Positions 42,415 through 50,744 of a stretch of DNA of 64,000 nucleotides are shown in pieces. The DNA comes from Streptomonospora nanhaiensis. GTDB lineage: Bacteria; Actinomycetota; Actinomycetes; Streptosporangiales; Streptosporangiaceae. The notes below the pieces were generated by a model. The model was given only the letters and a program-made list of their open reading frames with translations, ran no database searches and was not told the origin of the DNA. How positions within the stretch are numbered: the stretch's first letter is position 1; each line of letters starts with the position of its first letter. Location: positions 4,092,001 through 4,156,000 of the forward strand of contig NZ_CP113264.1 of assembly GCF_026642255.1 (NCBI RefSeq). The letters are read 5' to 3'. Made by a program: the position numbers and the translations under genes.

Positions 42415-43218
42415 ATGAACACAGCGCAGAACACCCAGCCCTCCGCCCAGCTCGTCTCCGGAACCCCGCTCGCCGGACGTGTCGCCGTCGTGACCGGCGC
42501 CTCCAGCGGCATCGGCGAGGCGACCGCCCTGCGCTTCGCAGAACTCGGCGCGAAGGTGGCGCTGGTGGCCCGCCGCGGCGACCGGCTCGACCAGGTCGAG
42601 GACCGCATCCGCGCCGGCGGCGGAACCGCCCTGGCCCTGCCGACCGACGTCACCGACCGCTCCGCCGTCCTCGCGGCGGCCGACCGGATCGCCGACGAAC
42701 TCGGCCGGGTCGACCTCGTCTTCGCCAACGCCGGCGTGCAGCTCATCTCCGGCATCACCGACCTGGCCACAGAAGACTGGGACGCCCAGATCGACCTCAA
42801 CATCAAGGGCGTCATGAACACCGTCCAGGCCTTCGTGCCGTCCCTGGAGTCGGCCGCGTCCGACGGCCGCAGCGCCGACCTCATCATGACCTCGTCGATC
42901 GCCGCCGTCCGGATCCTGGAGGGCTTCCATGTCTACTCGGCGACCAAGGCCTACGTCACCCAGCTCTCCAAACTGCTCCGCACCGAGCTGGGCCGCAAGA
43001 AGATCCGCGTGGCGACGATCGAGCCGGGCATGGTCGACACCGAACTGCCCGACCACGTCACCGACCCGGCGGCGAGCAAGCTCATGGCCGACCTGATCGA
43101 CCAGATCGACGTCCTGTCGTCCGCGGACGTCGCGGAGACGGTCGCCTTCATGAGCGCGGTCCCCAAGCACGTCAACCTGACCGAGATCACCATCCTCCCG
43201 ACCGAGCAGATCATCTGA
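42415..43218 (+). CDS. Short-chain dehydrogenase/reductase
   Basis: The 267-residue classical SDR has cofactor motif 'TGASSGIGEATALRFAELG', 'NAGVQ', Ser in 'IMTSSIAAVR' and catalytic 'YSATKAYV'. Arg residues after the second strand ('VARRGDRL') favour NADP(H). It is similar to the YdfG/oxidoreductase group. An in-frame ATG at 42403 is an alternative start. It probably detoxifies or reduces a carbonyl compound under control of the divergent XRE regulator. Confidence 0.92.
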   Translation: MNTAQNTQPSAQLVSGTPLAGRVAVVTGASSGIGEATALRFAELGAKVALVARRGDRLDQVEDRIRAGGGTALALPTDVTDRSAVLAAADRIADELGRVDLVFANAGVQLISGITDLATEDWDAQIDLNIKGVMNTVQAFVPSLESAASDGRSADLIMTSSIAAVRILEGFHVYSATKAYVTQLSKLLRTELGRKKIRVATIEPGMVDTELPDHVTDPAASKLMADLIDQIDVLSSADVAETVAFMSAVPKHVNLTEITILPTEQII

Positions 43219-43452
43219 CGCCGTGGCGGGAAGGGCTCACCGGGCCGAGGAGCATCCCACGGTGACCGGAGGACGGCCTCCCCGGCGCAGACCTTTCCCG
43301 ACGTGCACCCGGACGCGCTCGCCCCACTGCTAGGCGAGCGCCTCCGGGTCGCCGACGTGGCGCCGCAGACAGGTGTGCAGCCCCTGGACGGCCGCGGACC
43401 CCGTTGATACCCTCCAAAGCACCTATTCAACAAGTTGCATAAGAGGAGAATC

Positions 43453-43872
43453 GTGCACGCCTTCCGCGAGGCCGTCGAGGCGGACGACCACGATGCGATC
43501 CACGCCCTGCTCGCCGAGGACGTGGTGTTCACCAGCCCGGTCGCCTTCAAGCCCTACACCGGCCGGGCCGTGACCGCCGCGATCATCAGGGGCGTCAGCA
43601 GGGTCTTCACCGACTTCCGCTACGTTCGCGAGATCACCGGAGCCGACCGCCGCGACCACGCCCTGATTTTCGAGGCCAGGGTCGGTGAGCGGCGGATCCA
43701 CGGCTGCGACTTCCTCCACACGGACGAGGACGGCAGGATCGACGACTTCGTCGTCATGGTCCGCCCGCTGTCCGCGGCCACCGCCCTCGCCGAGGCCATG
43801 GGCGCCGAGTTCGACCAGATCGCCCGAGAGGCGCGGGAAGAAGAGGAGCAGAAGGCCGGCGCGCAGGGCTGA
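43453..43872 (+). CDS. SnoaL/NTF2-like protein
   Basis: The 139-residue protein has the cone-shaped NTF2-like fold: 'VHAFREAVEADDHDAIHALLAEDVVFTSPVAFKPYTGRAV' and 'GCDFLHTDEDGRIDDFVVMVRPLSA'. The C-terminal helix is charged. I chose GTG 43453, five bases after GAGGAG; the frame opens at a TTG at 43435. Enzymes and binding proteins both use the fold; the substrate is unknown. It stands alone after the SDR gene. Confidence 0.85.
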   Translation: MHAFREAVEADDHDAIHALLAEDVVFTSPVAFKPYTGRAVTAAIIRGVSRVFTDFRYVREITGADRRDHALIFEARVGERRIHGCDFLHTDEDGRIDDFVVMVRPLSAATALAEAMGAEFDQIAREAREEEEQKAGAQG

Positions 43873-44150
43873 CACCACCGCGCGCACCGGCCCCGCCTCC
43901 GGAACCCTTCGAGGACAACCGCATCCCCCGGCCGCGGAATGGCTTGTGGATGCTTTCGCCCGTGTCAGCTGGGCCGACGCCTCCACCAGCGGTCGCCCGA
44001 CGGTCGCGGGCGCGGAACGTGCCGAAGCCACCGGCCTTCCAGAAGGAGGACTGGCCGCATACGGTCAAACGCCCCTCCGGCGCCCGCGCCACGGAGCGGG
44101 TTCTGCGATCGTGGGATCGTCCTTTCTCCCCCGCTCTTCGAGGAGCCCAC

Positions 44151-44489
44151 GTGGAAATCCGCCTGACCGACGCCGTCCGCACCCTGCGCGAGGACCTGAC
44201 CGAGGCGGTCGAGGAGGCCGAGGCCCAGAGCCCCGACATCGCCTTCAAGGTCGGCCCCATCCAGATGGACTTCGAGGTCCAGTTCCGCGTCGACGGCAAG
44301 GCCAAGGGCAAGCTCTCCGCGTGGATCGCCTCCGGCGAGGTCGAGGCCGGGGCGAGCCGGACCCGCACCCACCGCGTGTCCTTCACCCTGACCCCCCACC
44401 CCAGGAAGACCCCCGGCGGCGACGTGTCCATCAGCAGCACCCGCCGCGACTCCGGTGAGCACACCCCTCCCCCTGCCTTCAGCCGCTGA
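44151..44489 (+). CDS. Trypsin-co-occurring domain 2 (Trypco2)-like protein
   Basis: The 112-residue protein starts 'EIRLTDAVRTLREDLTEAVEEAEA', followed by 'IAFKVGPIQMDFEVQFRVDGKAKGKLSAWIASGEVEAG' and 'RTHRVSFTLTPHP'. That helix-plus-beta pattern is what I recall of Trypco2, a domain that precedes trypsin-like or NTPase proteins in predicted conflict loci. GTG 44151 follows GAGGAG by six bases. It lies 49 bp before the trypsin/NTPase/TPR gene and is surely its partner; binding to it is inferred. Confidence 0.82.
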   Translation: MEIRLTDAVRTLREDLTEAVEEAEAQSPDIAFKVGPIQMDFEVQFRVDGKAKGKLSAWIASGEVEAGASRTRTHRVSFTLTPHPRKTPGGDVSISSTRRDSGEHTPPPAFSR

Positions 44490-44538
44490 GCCCCCACTCC
44501 CCCGTGCGCGGGGTCCGTAGAAGCGACCGGAGTACCTG

Positions 44539-47500
44539 TTGGACACCGCCCAGCGCATCACCCGCATCACCACCCCCACCAGCACCGGGTCCGGCTACCT
44601 CATCGCCCCGCGCCTGGTGCTCACCAGCGCCCACACGGTCCCCGATGTCGGCGGCCGGGTCCAGGTGCACACCGCCACCGACCACCGGCCCCGCGCCGGG
44701 CAGGTGGTCTGGCGCGGCACCGCGCACAGCCACGACGACGCCGCCCTGGTGGAGGTCACCGACCCCGACTGGAGCGAGCACCCGGTGACCACCAGGTGGG
44801 GAAGGCTGGTCACCACCACCCCCGGCACCCCCTGCCAGGTGTGGGGCTTCCCGGACCTGGTGCAGCGCACCGGCCGGGCCGCGGAGACCGCCCAGCTGAC
44901 CGGAACAGTCGCCCCGGGCAGCCACTACGTCAACCACCGGCACGTGATGGACCTGAGCGCCCACCCGCCCCGCTGGCTCCCCCACGAGATCCGGGAACAG
45001 GAACGATCCGGGCAGCGGCGCTCGCTGTGGGCGGGCCTGTCGGGGGCCGCGATGCGCTGCGGCGACGGCGAGCTGGTGGTGGGCGTGGTGGCCGCCGACC
45101 CCGAACACCGCGACCACGCCGCCCTGGAGGTCGTGCCCGCCTACGTGCTCCACCACGACCCCGCCTTCCGGGCGGTCCTGGCCGAGCACGGCGTCCCCCT
45201 GGCGCTGGAGCCGGTCGAGTTCGCCCACCTGGCCCACACCCCGCGCGCCCACCACCGTCCCTCGCCCGCCGCGCTGTTGGAGGCCCACCGGCAGGTGGTG
45301 GGCTTCCACGGCCGTGAGGAGACCATGCGGACCCTGCTGGAGTGGTGCCAGGGCGAGGAACCGCTCACGGCGGCGGTGGTGCACGGGCCCGGCGGGCAGG
45401 GCAAGACCCGCCTGGCCCACGAGCTCACCGCACGCCTGGCCGCGCCCGACCCGAAGGGGAGGCGGTGGGCCACCGTGTGGCTCAGGCAGGACGCCACCGT
45501 CGAGGAGCTGGGCCCGGTCAAGGAGGCCACGGCCCCGCTGCTGGTGGTGGTGGACTACGCCGAGACCCGCACCGCGCAGCTCGTGCGCCTGCTCCAGCTG
45601 TGCGACCGCCCGCCGGGGCACGCCCCCGTCCGGCTGCTGTTGCTGGTGCGCACGCTGGGCGAGTGGTGGGACCAGGTCAACACCGCCACCGGCCACCTGC
45701 TGGCCGACCTGGCCGTGCAGCTCCCGCTACCGCCGCTGGCGCCCCGCGCCACCGAGCGCGCCCGGGAGTACCGCACCGCCCTGGGCCACCTCGCCGAGGC
45801 CCTGCCGACGGCCCGCACGCCGCGCCCGGCCGACTGGGCCCGGGTCGCGGCGCACCTGGCCGATCCGGACCTGTCGGGCCCCGAGTGGGAGACCGTGCTG
45901 AGCGTGCACATGCGCGCCCTGGCCGACCTGCTGGACGCCACCCAGGACCCCACGGCCGTCACCGCCGACACCGCGGTGGAGGGACGGGTGCTGGCCCACG
46001 AGTTCCGGTACTGGGACCACAGCGCCGCCGCCTACGGCCTGGGCGACGCCGACCTGGCGCAACCGCTGCGCGACGTGCTGGCCCTGGTCTTCGCCCTGGC
46101 CCCCGCCGGCGTCGAGGAGGCGGACGAACTCCTGGGAAGCGCGGCGGTACTGAAGGGGCAGACCACCGCCCGCAGGCACCAGATTCGCCTGTGGGCCGGC
46201 GGCCTGTACCCCCCGGACGGGGAGCGGATGTGGGGACACCTGCAACCGGACCGGCTGCTGGAGTACTTCCTAGGACAGCGCTTGCAGCGCACCCCCGCCC
46301 TGTTCGACCCCCACCTGGACACCGTCGCCACCGCGGACGCCGAACGCCTGGTGACCCTGTACGCCCGCGCGGCCGCCCACCCCGCCCTACCCTCCGTCGG
46401 AGGGCTACTGACCGGGTTCTGCACCCGCCACATCCGCACGCTGGGCCCGGCGGTCATCGACGTGGCCACCCAGGTGGAACACCCCGGCCCGCTCCTCCGA
46501 GCGCTGGAAGAGGCGACAGACGATCCCGACACCTCGCCCGAGGTCCTCCGCGATCTCCTCAATGCCCTGCCCCTGTCCAGCCAGCGGCTGGCGGTCTGGG
46601 CCGAGCGTCTGACCGCGCGCCTGGTCCAAGCGCGTCGAGAACAAGCCGAACAGGACCCCGACGCCCACCTGGACGGCCTCGCCATGGCTCTGCAGAACCG
46701 GGCCCTCCGCCTGGGTGAGCTGGGACGCCCTGAGCAAGCACTCGAAGCGAACGACGAAGCCCTCCAGCACTACCGAACCCTCGCCCGACAACACCCCGAT
46801 ACCCACCTGCCCCACCTTGCCCTCGCCCTGAACAACCAATCCATCTACCTGTCCGGCATGGGCCGGATCGAGCAGGCGCTCGAAGCCATCACCGAAGCCG
46901 TCCAGCACTACCGGACCCTCGCCCGGCAGCTCCCCGACGCCCACCTGCCCGACCTCGCCATGGCCCTCAACAACCAGGCCCTCCGCATGTCCGACATGGG
47001 ACAGGCCGAGCAGGCACTCCAGGCGATCGACGAAGCCCTCCAGCACTACCGGACCCTCGCCCGGCAGCTCCCCGACGCCCACCTACCCGACCTCGCCATG
47101 GCCCTCAACAACCGGGCCACCCGCCTGGCTCAACTGGGACGACCCGAACAAGCACTCCAGGCGATCGACGAAGCCCTCCAGCACTACCGGACCCTCGCCC
47201 GGCAACTGCCCGACGCCCACCTACCCGACCTCGCCATGGCCCTCAACAACCGGGCCACCCGCCTGGCTCAACTGGGACGACCCGAACAAGCACTCCAGGC
47301 GATCGACGAAGCCGTCGACATCCGCCGCACCCTGGCCCGGCAACTACCGGACACCCACCTGCCCGACCTCGCAGGATCCCTGAACAACCAGGCCCTCCAC
47401 ATGTCCGACATGGGACAGGCCGAGCAAGCGCTCGAAGCCATCACCGAAGCCGTCCAGCACTACCGGCTCCTGGTCCAGCAGCGTACCGAAGCACACCTGC

Positions 47501-48393
47501 CCGCCCTTGCCATGGCTCTGAACAACCAGTCCACCCGCCTGGCAGAACTGGGACGACCCGAACAAGCACTCCAGGCGATCGACGAAGCCGTCGACATCCG
47601 CCGCACCCTGGCCCGACAGCTCCCCGACGCCTACCTGCCCGACCTCGCCTCGTCCCTGAACAACCAAGCACTCCGACTGAGCACGCTGGGCCAGACCGAA
47701 CAGGCACTCGCAAGCATCACCGAAGCCGTCGACATCCGCCGCACCCTGGCCCGGCAACTACCGGACACCCACCTGCCCGAGCTCGCCATGGTCCTCAACA
47801 ACCAATCCGTCCGCCTGGGTGCTCTGAAGCGAACCAAGGAAGCACTCGAAGCGATCGACGAAGCCGTGGACATCCGCCGTAACCTGGCCCGACAGCTCCC
47901 TGACGCCTACCTGCCCGACCTCGCCGCATCCCTGAACAACCAAGCGCTTCGCCTAGCCGACCTGGGCAGGACCGAAGAAGCCCTGAAGGCGATCACCGAA
48001 GCCGTGGACATCAGCCGCCGCCTGGCCCGGCAACGCCCCGACGTACACCTGCCCGACCTCGCCAGAGCCCTCAACAACCAAGCCCGCAGTCTGAGCGCGT
48101 TGGGACAATCCGAGCAAGCGCTCCGAGCGGTCACCGAAGCCGTCGGCGTCCGCCGCACCCTGGCCCGACAACTGCCCGACGCCTACCTGCCGGACCTCGC
48201 CGCGTCCCTGAACACCCAGGCCCGCCTCCTGAGCAAGCTGGGACAGACCGAACAGGCACTCGCGAGCATTACCGAGGACGTCCGGATCAGGACAGCTCTC
48301 GCAGAGAAGCGTCCTGCCCTGTACCAACGCGCGTTGGAGCACTCCCTCCGGCTGCTCGAGGACCTCAGGGGTTCCGGAACCGGCCGGAGGTAG
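44539..48393 (+). CDS. Trypsin - P-loop NTPase - TPR protein (STAND-like conflict effector)
   Basis: The 1284-residue protein starts at TTG 44539 (GGAG six bases upstream). Residues 1-220 are a trypsin fold with His32 ('TSAHTV'), Asp67 ('HDDAALVEV') and Ser168 ('AGLSGAAM'). Residues about 255-560 are a P-loop NTPase with Walker A 'GPGGQGKTR' (about 283-291) and Walker B 'LLVVVDYAE' (about 334-342), like STAND ATPases. A helical region follows. From about residue 704 there are 12 TPR-type units of 46 residues. The layout (effector protease, NTP switch, repeat sensor) is that of predicted invader-sensing systems. Cleavage target unknown. Confidence 0.88.
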   Translation: MDTAQRITRITTPTSTGSGYLIAPRLVLTSAHTVPDVGGRVQVHTATDHRPRAGQVVWRGTAHSHDDAALVEVTDPDWSEHPVTTRWGRLVTTTPGTPCQVWGFPDLVQRTGRAAETAQLTGTVAPGSHYVNHRHVMDLSAHPPRWLPHEIREQERSGQRRSLWAGLSGAAMRCGDGELVVGVVAADPEHRDHAALEVVPAYVLHHDPAFRAVLAEHGVPLALEPVEFAHLAHTPRAHHRPSPAALLEAHRQVVGFHGREETMRTLLEWCQGEEPLTAAVVHGPGGQGKTRLAHELTARLAAPDPKGRRWATVWLRQDATVEELGPVKEATAPLLVVVDYAETRTAQLVRLLQLCDRPPGHAPVRLLLLVRTLGEWWDQVNTATGHLLADLAVQLPLPPLAPRATERAREYRTALGHLAEALPTARTPRPADWARVAAHLADPDLSGPEWETVLSVHMRALADLLDATQDPTAVTADTAVEGRVLAHEFRYWDHSAAAYGLGDADLAQPLRDVLALVFALAPAGVEEADELLGSAAVLKGQTTARRHQIRLWAGGLYPPDGERMWGHLQPDRLLEYFLGQRLQRTPALFDPHLDTVATADAERLVTLYARAAAHPALPSVGGLLTGFCTRHIRTLGPAVIDVATQVEHPGPLLRALEEATDDPDTSPEVLRDLLNALPLSSQRLAVWAERLTARLVQARREQAEQDPDAHLDGLAMALQNRALRLGELGRPEQALEANDEALQHYRTLARQHPDTHLPHLALALNNQSIYLSGMGRIEQALEAITEAVQHYRTLARQLPDAHLPDLAMALNNQALRMSDMGQAEQALQAIDEALQHYRTLARQLPDAHLPDLAMALNNRATRLAQLGRPEQALQAIDEALQHYRTLARQLPDAHLPDLAMALNNRATRLAQLGRPEQALQAIDEAVDIRRTLARQLPDTHLPDLAGSLNNQALHMSDMGQAEQALEAITEAVQHYRLLVQQRTEAHLPALAMALNNQSTRLAELGRPEQALQAIDEAVDIRRTLARQLPDAYLPDLASSLNNQALRLSTLGQTEQALASITEAVDIRRTLARQLPDTHLPELAMVLNNQSVRLGALKRTKEALEAIDEAVDIRRNLARQLPDAYLPDLAASLNNQALRLADLGRTEEALKAITEAVDISRRLARQRPDVHLPDLARALNNQARSLSALGQSEQALRAVTEAVGVRRTLARQLPDAYLPDLAASLNTQARLLSKLGQTEQALASITEDVRIRTALAEKRPALYQRALEHSLRLLEDLRGSGTGRR
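46651..48299 (+). repeat. Twelve 138-bp TPR-coding repeats
   Basis: The repeat unit encodes 'LARQLPDAHLPDLAMALNNQ' plus 'GQAEQALQAIDEALQHYRT'-type sequence. Units at 47044-47181 and 47182-47319 are almost identical at DNA level, so at least one duplication is recent. Unit halves are shuffled: 'QALRMSDMGQ' and 'ATRLAQLGR' variants alternate, as do 'QHYRT' and 'DIRRT' ends. The thirteenth unit is partial. Confidence 0.9.
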
Positions 48394-48488
48394 GCACGAC
48401 CGGCCGCCCCCGGGACCGAGGACCGTCCTGTGAATGAGCTCCGTCCCGTGACCCGCACCGGCCATGACCGAGGGCGTCCCCTTGGCGG

Positions 48489-48906
48489 TCAGCCCACTGG
48501 GCGCAAGTCCCCGCACCAGCTCTCGTACTCGACGCTGCCGGTCGGGAAGACGATCTCCAGGCCGACACGGCCGGTGTAGGAGTCGAACCTCTCGTGCACC
48601 GCGACGACAGGCTCCCCCGCATGACGGACGAACGGCGACCCGTGCGTCCACGGTGCGACCTCCACAGTGCCGTGCTCGCCCATGTCGTCACCGGAGCGGG
48701 GCGCGGCGTCGTCCACGACCAGGCACCAGTCGGAGCCGGTCGTCAGGTGAACGGCGTCGCCGAGGTCGTCGACGAGCCAGACCTCGACCGGCCTGGTCGG
48801 CGCGCACGTGCCACGTGGCCGTGACCTGCCGCACGCGGCGCCCGACCAGACGCGCCGGGTCCACCCCCGCTCCGTGCAGCGGGCACTCGCGTCGCGTCGT
48901 CGGCAT
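48489..48906 (-). pseudogene. Frameshifted small gene between conflict locus and NRPS cluster
   Basis: ATG 48906 opens 'MPTTRRECPLHGAGVDPARL' then 'VGRRVRQVTATWHV'. The neighbouring frame continues naturally from about 48800 with 'PVEVWLVDDLGDAVHLTTGS' then 'DWCLVVDDAAP' and ends 'VFPTGSVEYESWCGDLRPVG' at 48489. One extra base would restore a protein of about 138 residues. No family is recognised. Confidence 0.55.
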
Positions 48907-48965
48907 CACCCGACGACCGTACCCGGCACCCCGCTCGAAGGCCACGGGGATGAGGAGGACGGCTC

Positions 48966-49706
48966 CTAGGCGCCCCGGACGGTGAGGACGCCGATCTCCG
49001 GCGCTCCGGGGAGGCCGGGATCGCCGACCAGGCGTCCGTCCATGCCCGCCTCCTCTGCGAGGCGGGCGACGCTGAGGTTCTCCCACATGTAGGTGTCGCG
49101 GGTGCTGCGCACCACCTCGCCGTCGCGGAGGACCTTCCAGGTCGTCTCCCATCGCAGCAGGTCGCCCTCGACGGGTTCGGCCTGCGTCCACCATTCGTAG
49201 GTCTGCTCGCCGATGCGTTCGCGCAGCATGCGGAAGGGGGGGATGGCCTTGGCGGTGCCCGTGCCCATGAGTTCCACGACGATCGGGGCGCCGGGTGGGA
49301 CGTGTTCGCCCAGCTTGCGCCAGAGCGCGATCCGCTCGTCCTGGGTCAGGTGGCCCAGCACGCCGAAGACGACCACCGCGCCGACGCTGTCGGGCAGCCG
49401 CAGGTGTTGGGCGGGCTCGGCGCTGATGGTCACGCGGCGGCGGAGGTCCTCCTTGCCGACGACGCGGCTGGTGAGCATCGCCCGCATGGGCGTGGACGGC
49501 TCCGCGGCGAGGATCGGGGAATGCGGCAGGGCCGCGGCGATCACTTCCGTGATGCGGCCCGTGCCCGCCCCGATCTCGACGACGGGGCCGTGGGCGGGGT
49601 CGACGCCGGCCAGCGCCGTGCGCAGCGGTCCGGCGCTGGTGAGCACGTGGCGTGCGGCGACCATCTCGTAGAACTCGGCGGAGGCTGTGTAGTAGTCCGC
49701 GACCAT
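48966..49706 (-). CDS. SAM-dependent methyltransferase of the NRPS cluster
   Basis: The 246-residue class I methyltransferase has motif I 'VVEIGAGTGRITEVIAAAL', motif II-like 'VVVFGVLGHLTQDERIALW' and 'IVVELMGTG'. The 'EQTYEWW' segment and the end part 'LSVARLAEEAGMDGRLV' are shared with the C-terminal domain of the ThiRed fusion protein (51955-53922), so the two are paralogues. ATG 49706 has AAGGAAG. It follows the type II thioesterase by 25 bp in one operon. O-, N- or C-methylation of the peptide product is likely; which is not known. Confidence 0.88.
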   Translation of the reverse strand: MVADYYTASAEFYEMVAARHVLTSAGPLRTALAGVDPAHGPVVEIGAGTGRITEVIAAALPHSPILAAEPSTPMRAMLTSRVVGKEDLRRRVTISAEPAQHLRLPDSVGAVVVFGVLGHLTQDERIALWRKLGEHVPPGAPIVVELMGTGTAKAIPPFRMLRERIGEQTYEWWTQAEPVEGDLLRWETTWKVLRDGEVVRSTRDTYMWENLSVARLAEEAGMDGRLVGDPGLPGAPEIGVLTVRGA

Positions 49707-49731
49707 GGTGATCTTCCTTGTCGTGACGGTC

Positions 49732-50529
49732 TCAGGGTGTGCTGGGCCAGGTGGGGGCGGTCTCGGTGGGCTCGTGGCCCAGGGCCCGGGCGATGGTCGC
49801 CGCGACCGCGCGGCGCTGTTGCGCGAGGAAGAAGTGCCCGCCCGGGAACACCTCGGTCGTGACGTCGCCGGTCGTCGTGTTCTTCCAGGTCGCGGCGGCC
49901 TCCTCGGAGCACTCCGGGTCCTGTGCGCCGACGAACACGTGCACGGGCGTGTCGAGCGGTTCCGCCTGCGTCGGCCGGTAGGTCTCGATCAGCCGGTAGT
50001 CGTTGCGCACGTAGCCCAGGACCGCGGTCCGCAGCTCCTCGTCGGCCAGGACCTCCGGCGGGGTGCCGCCCAGCCGGGTGAGGTCGGCCGCCAGGTGGTC
50101 GTCGTCGCGCAGGTGGACGTCGCCGGGCTCGACGTCATGGGGTGCGGGCCGCCCCGAGGCGAACAGCCGGACCGGCGGCGGCAGCGACCTGCGGCGCGCC
50201 TCCACGGCCACCTCGTAGGCGACGGCGCTGCCCATGCTGTGCCCCAGGAGTGCGTAGGGGCGGTCCAGGAGGGGGTCGAGCGCGTCCACGACCGCGTCGA
50301 CGACCTCGGGCATCGTGTCGACCATGGGGTCGCCGAAGCGGTCCTCGCGGCCGGGGTACTGCACGGTCAGCGCCTCGATGCCGGGGGGCAGCAGGTACTG
50401 CCACGGTCGCAGCGAGGACGCCGATCCCCCGGCGTGGGGCAGGCAGATGAGGCGCACGTCCGCCCGGGGGCGGTGCCGGGGCCGGCGCAGCCACGGGCTG
50501 AGGGGCGCTTGCCGCGGGTCCATGGTCAT
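49732..50529 (-). CDS. Type II thioesterase
   Basis: The 265-residue alpha/beta-hydrolase is of the GrsT/SrfAD class: 'LICLPHAGGSASSLRPW', nucleophile 'LLGHSMGSAVAYEVA', 'HVFVGAQDPECSEEAA' with Asp, and 'PGGHFFLAQQRRAV' with the catalytic His. It removes stalled or wrong acyl groups from NRPS carrier proteins. I chose ATG 50529 because GGAGAAGA lies directly upstream; the longer frame to 50631 is not supported. It is transcribed divergently from the P450. Confidence 0.92.
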   Translation of the reverse strand: MTMDPRQAPLSPWLRRPRHRPRADVRLICLPHAGGSASSLRPWQYLLPPGIEALTVQYPGREDRFGDPMVDTMPEVVDAVVDALDPLLDRPYALLGHSMGSAVAYEVAVEARRRSLPPPVRLFASGRPAPHDVEPGDVHLRDDDHLAADLTRLGGTPPEVLADEELRTAVLGYVRNDYRLIETYRPTQAEPLDTPVHVFVGAQDPECSEEAAATWKNTTTGDVTTEVFPGGHFFLAQQRRAVAATIARALGHEPTETAPTWPSTP

Positions 50530-50540
50530 TCTTCTCCTCG

Positions 50541-50592
50541 CATTCTTTCCTGTGAAAAAAGAATGGCTTTTAATGGCGTCGCCATTGGCGAC
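50541..50592. promoter_or_regulatory. Hairpin and 15-bp palindrome between TEII and P450
   Basis: CATTCTTT (50541-50548) pairs with AAAGAATG (50558-50565). Just beyond is the perfect dyad GTCGCCATTGGCGAC (50578-50592). Both lie in an AT-rich divergent promoter region of 215 bp. This is the best place for cluster regulation. I see no classical iron box (TTAGGTTAGG...) or clear zinc (Zur) site here by eye. Confidence 0.5.
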
Positions 50593-50744
50593 CCCGGTGA
50601 CATTGGTCTCGAATTGCGGACGATCCATCATATTGGAGATCGAACCCGCGGACTGTAAAGTTATGAATGAAGAACGGTTGATCCCTCCATTTCTCCGAGC
50701 TTTCTCGTGGTATCCGCAATCCGAACAGAAGGGCTGGTGTCCCC

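Noticed and set aside
40254..43265. 1003-codon plus-strand frame over the S1 protease and SDR region
   Set aside because: Runs antisense through the protease and XRE regulator and out of frame through the SDR; no motifs.
50530..50744. Iron (DmdR/IdeR) or zinc (Zur) box before the NRPS accessory genes
   Set aside because: No sequence close to the known consensus was found by eye; only an unrelated dyad and hairpin.
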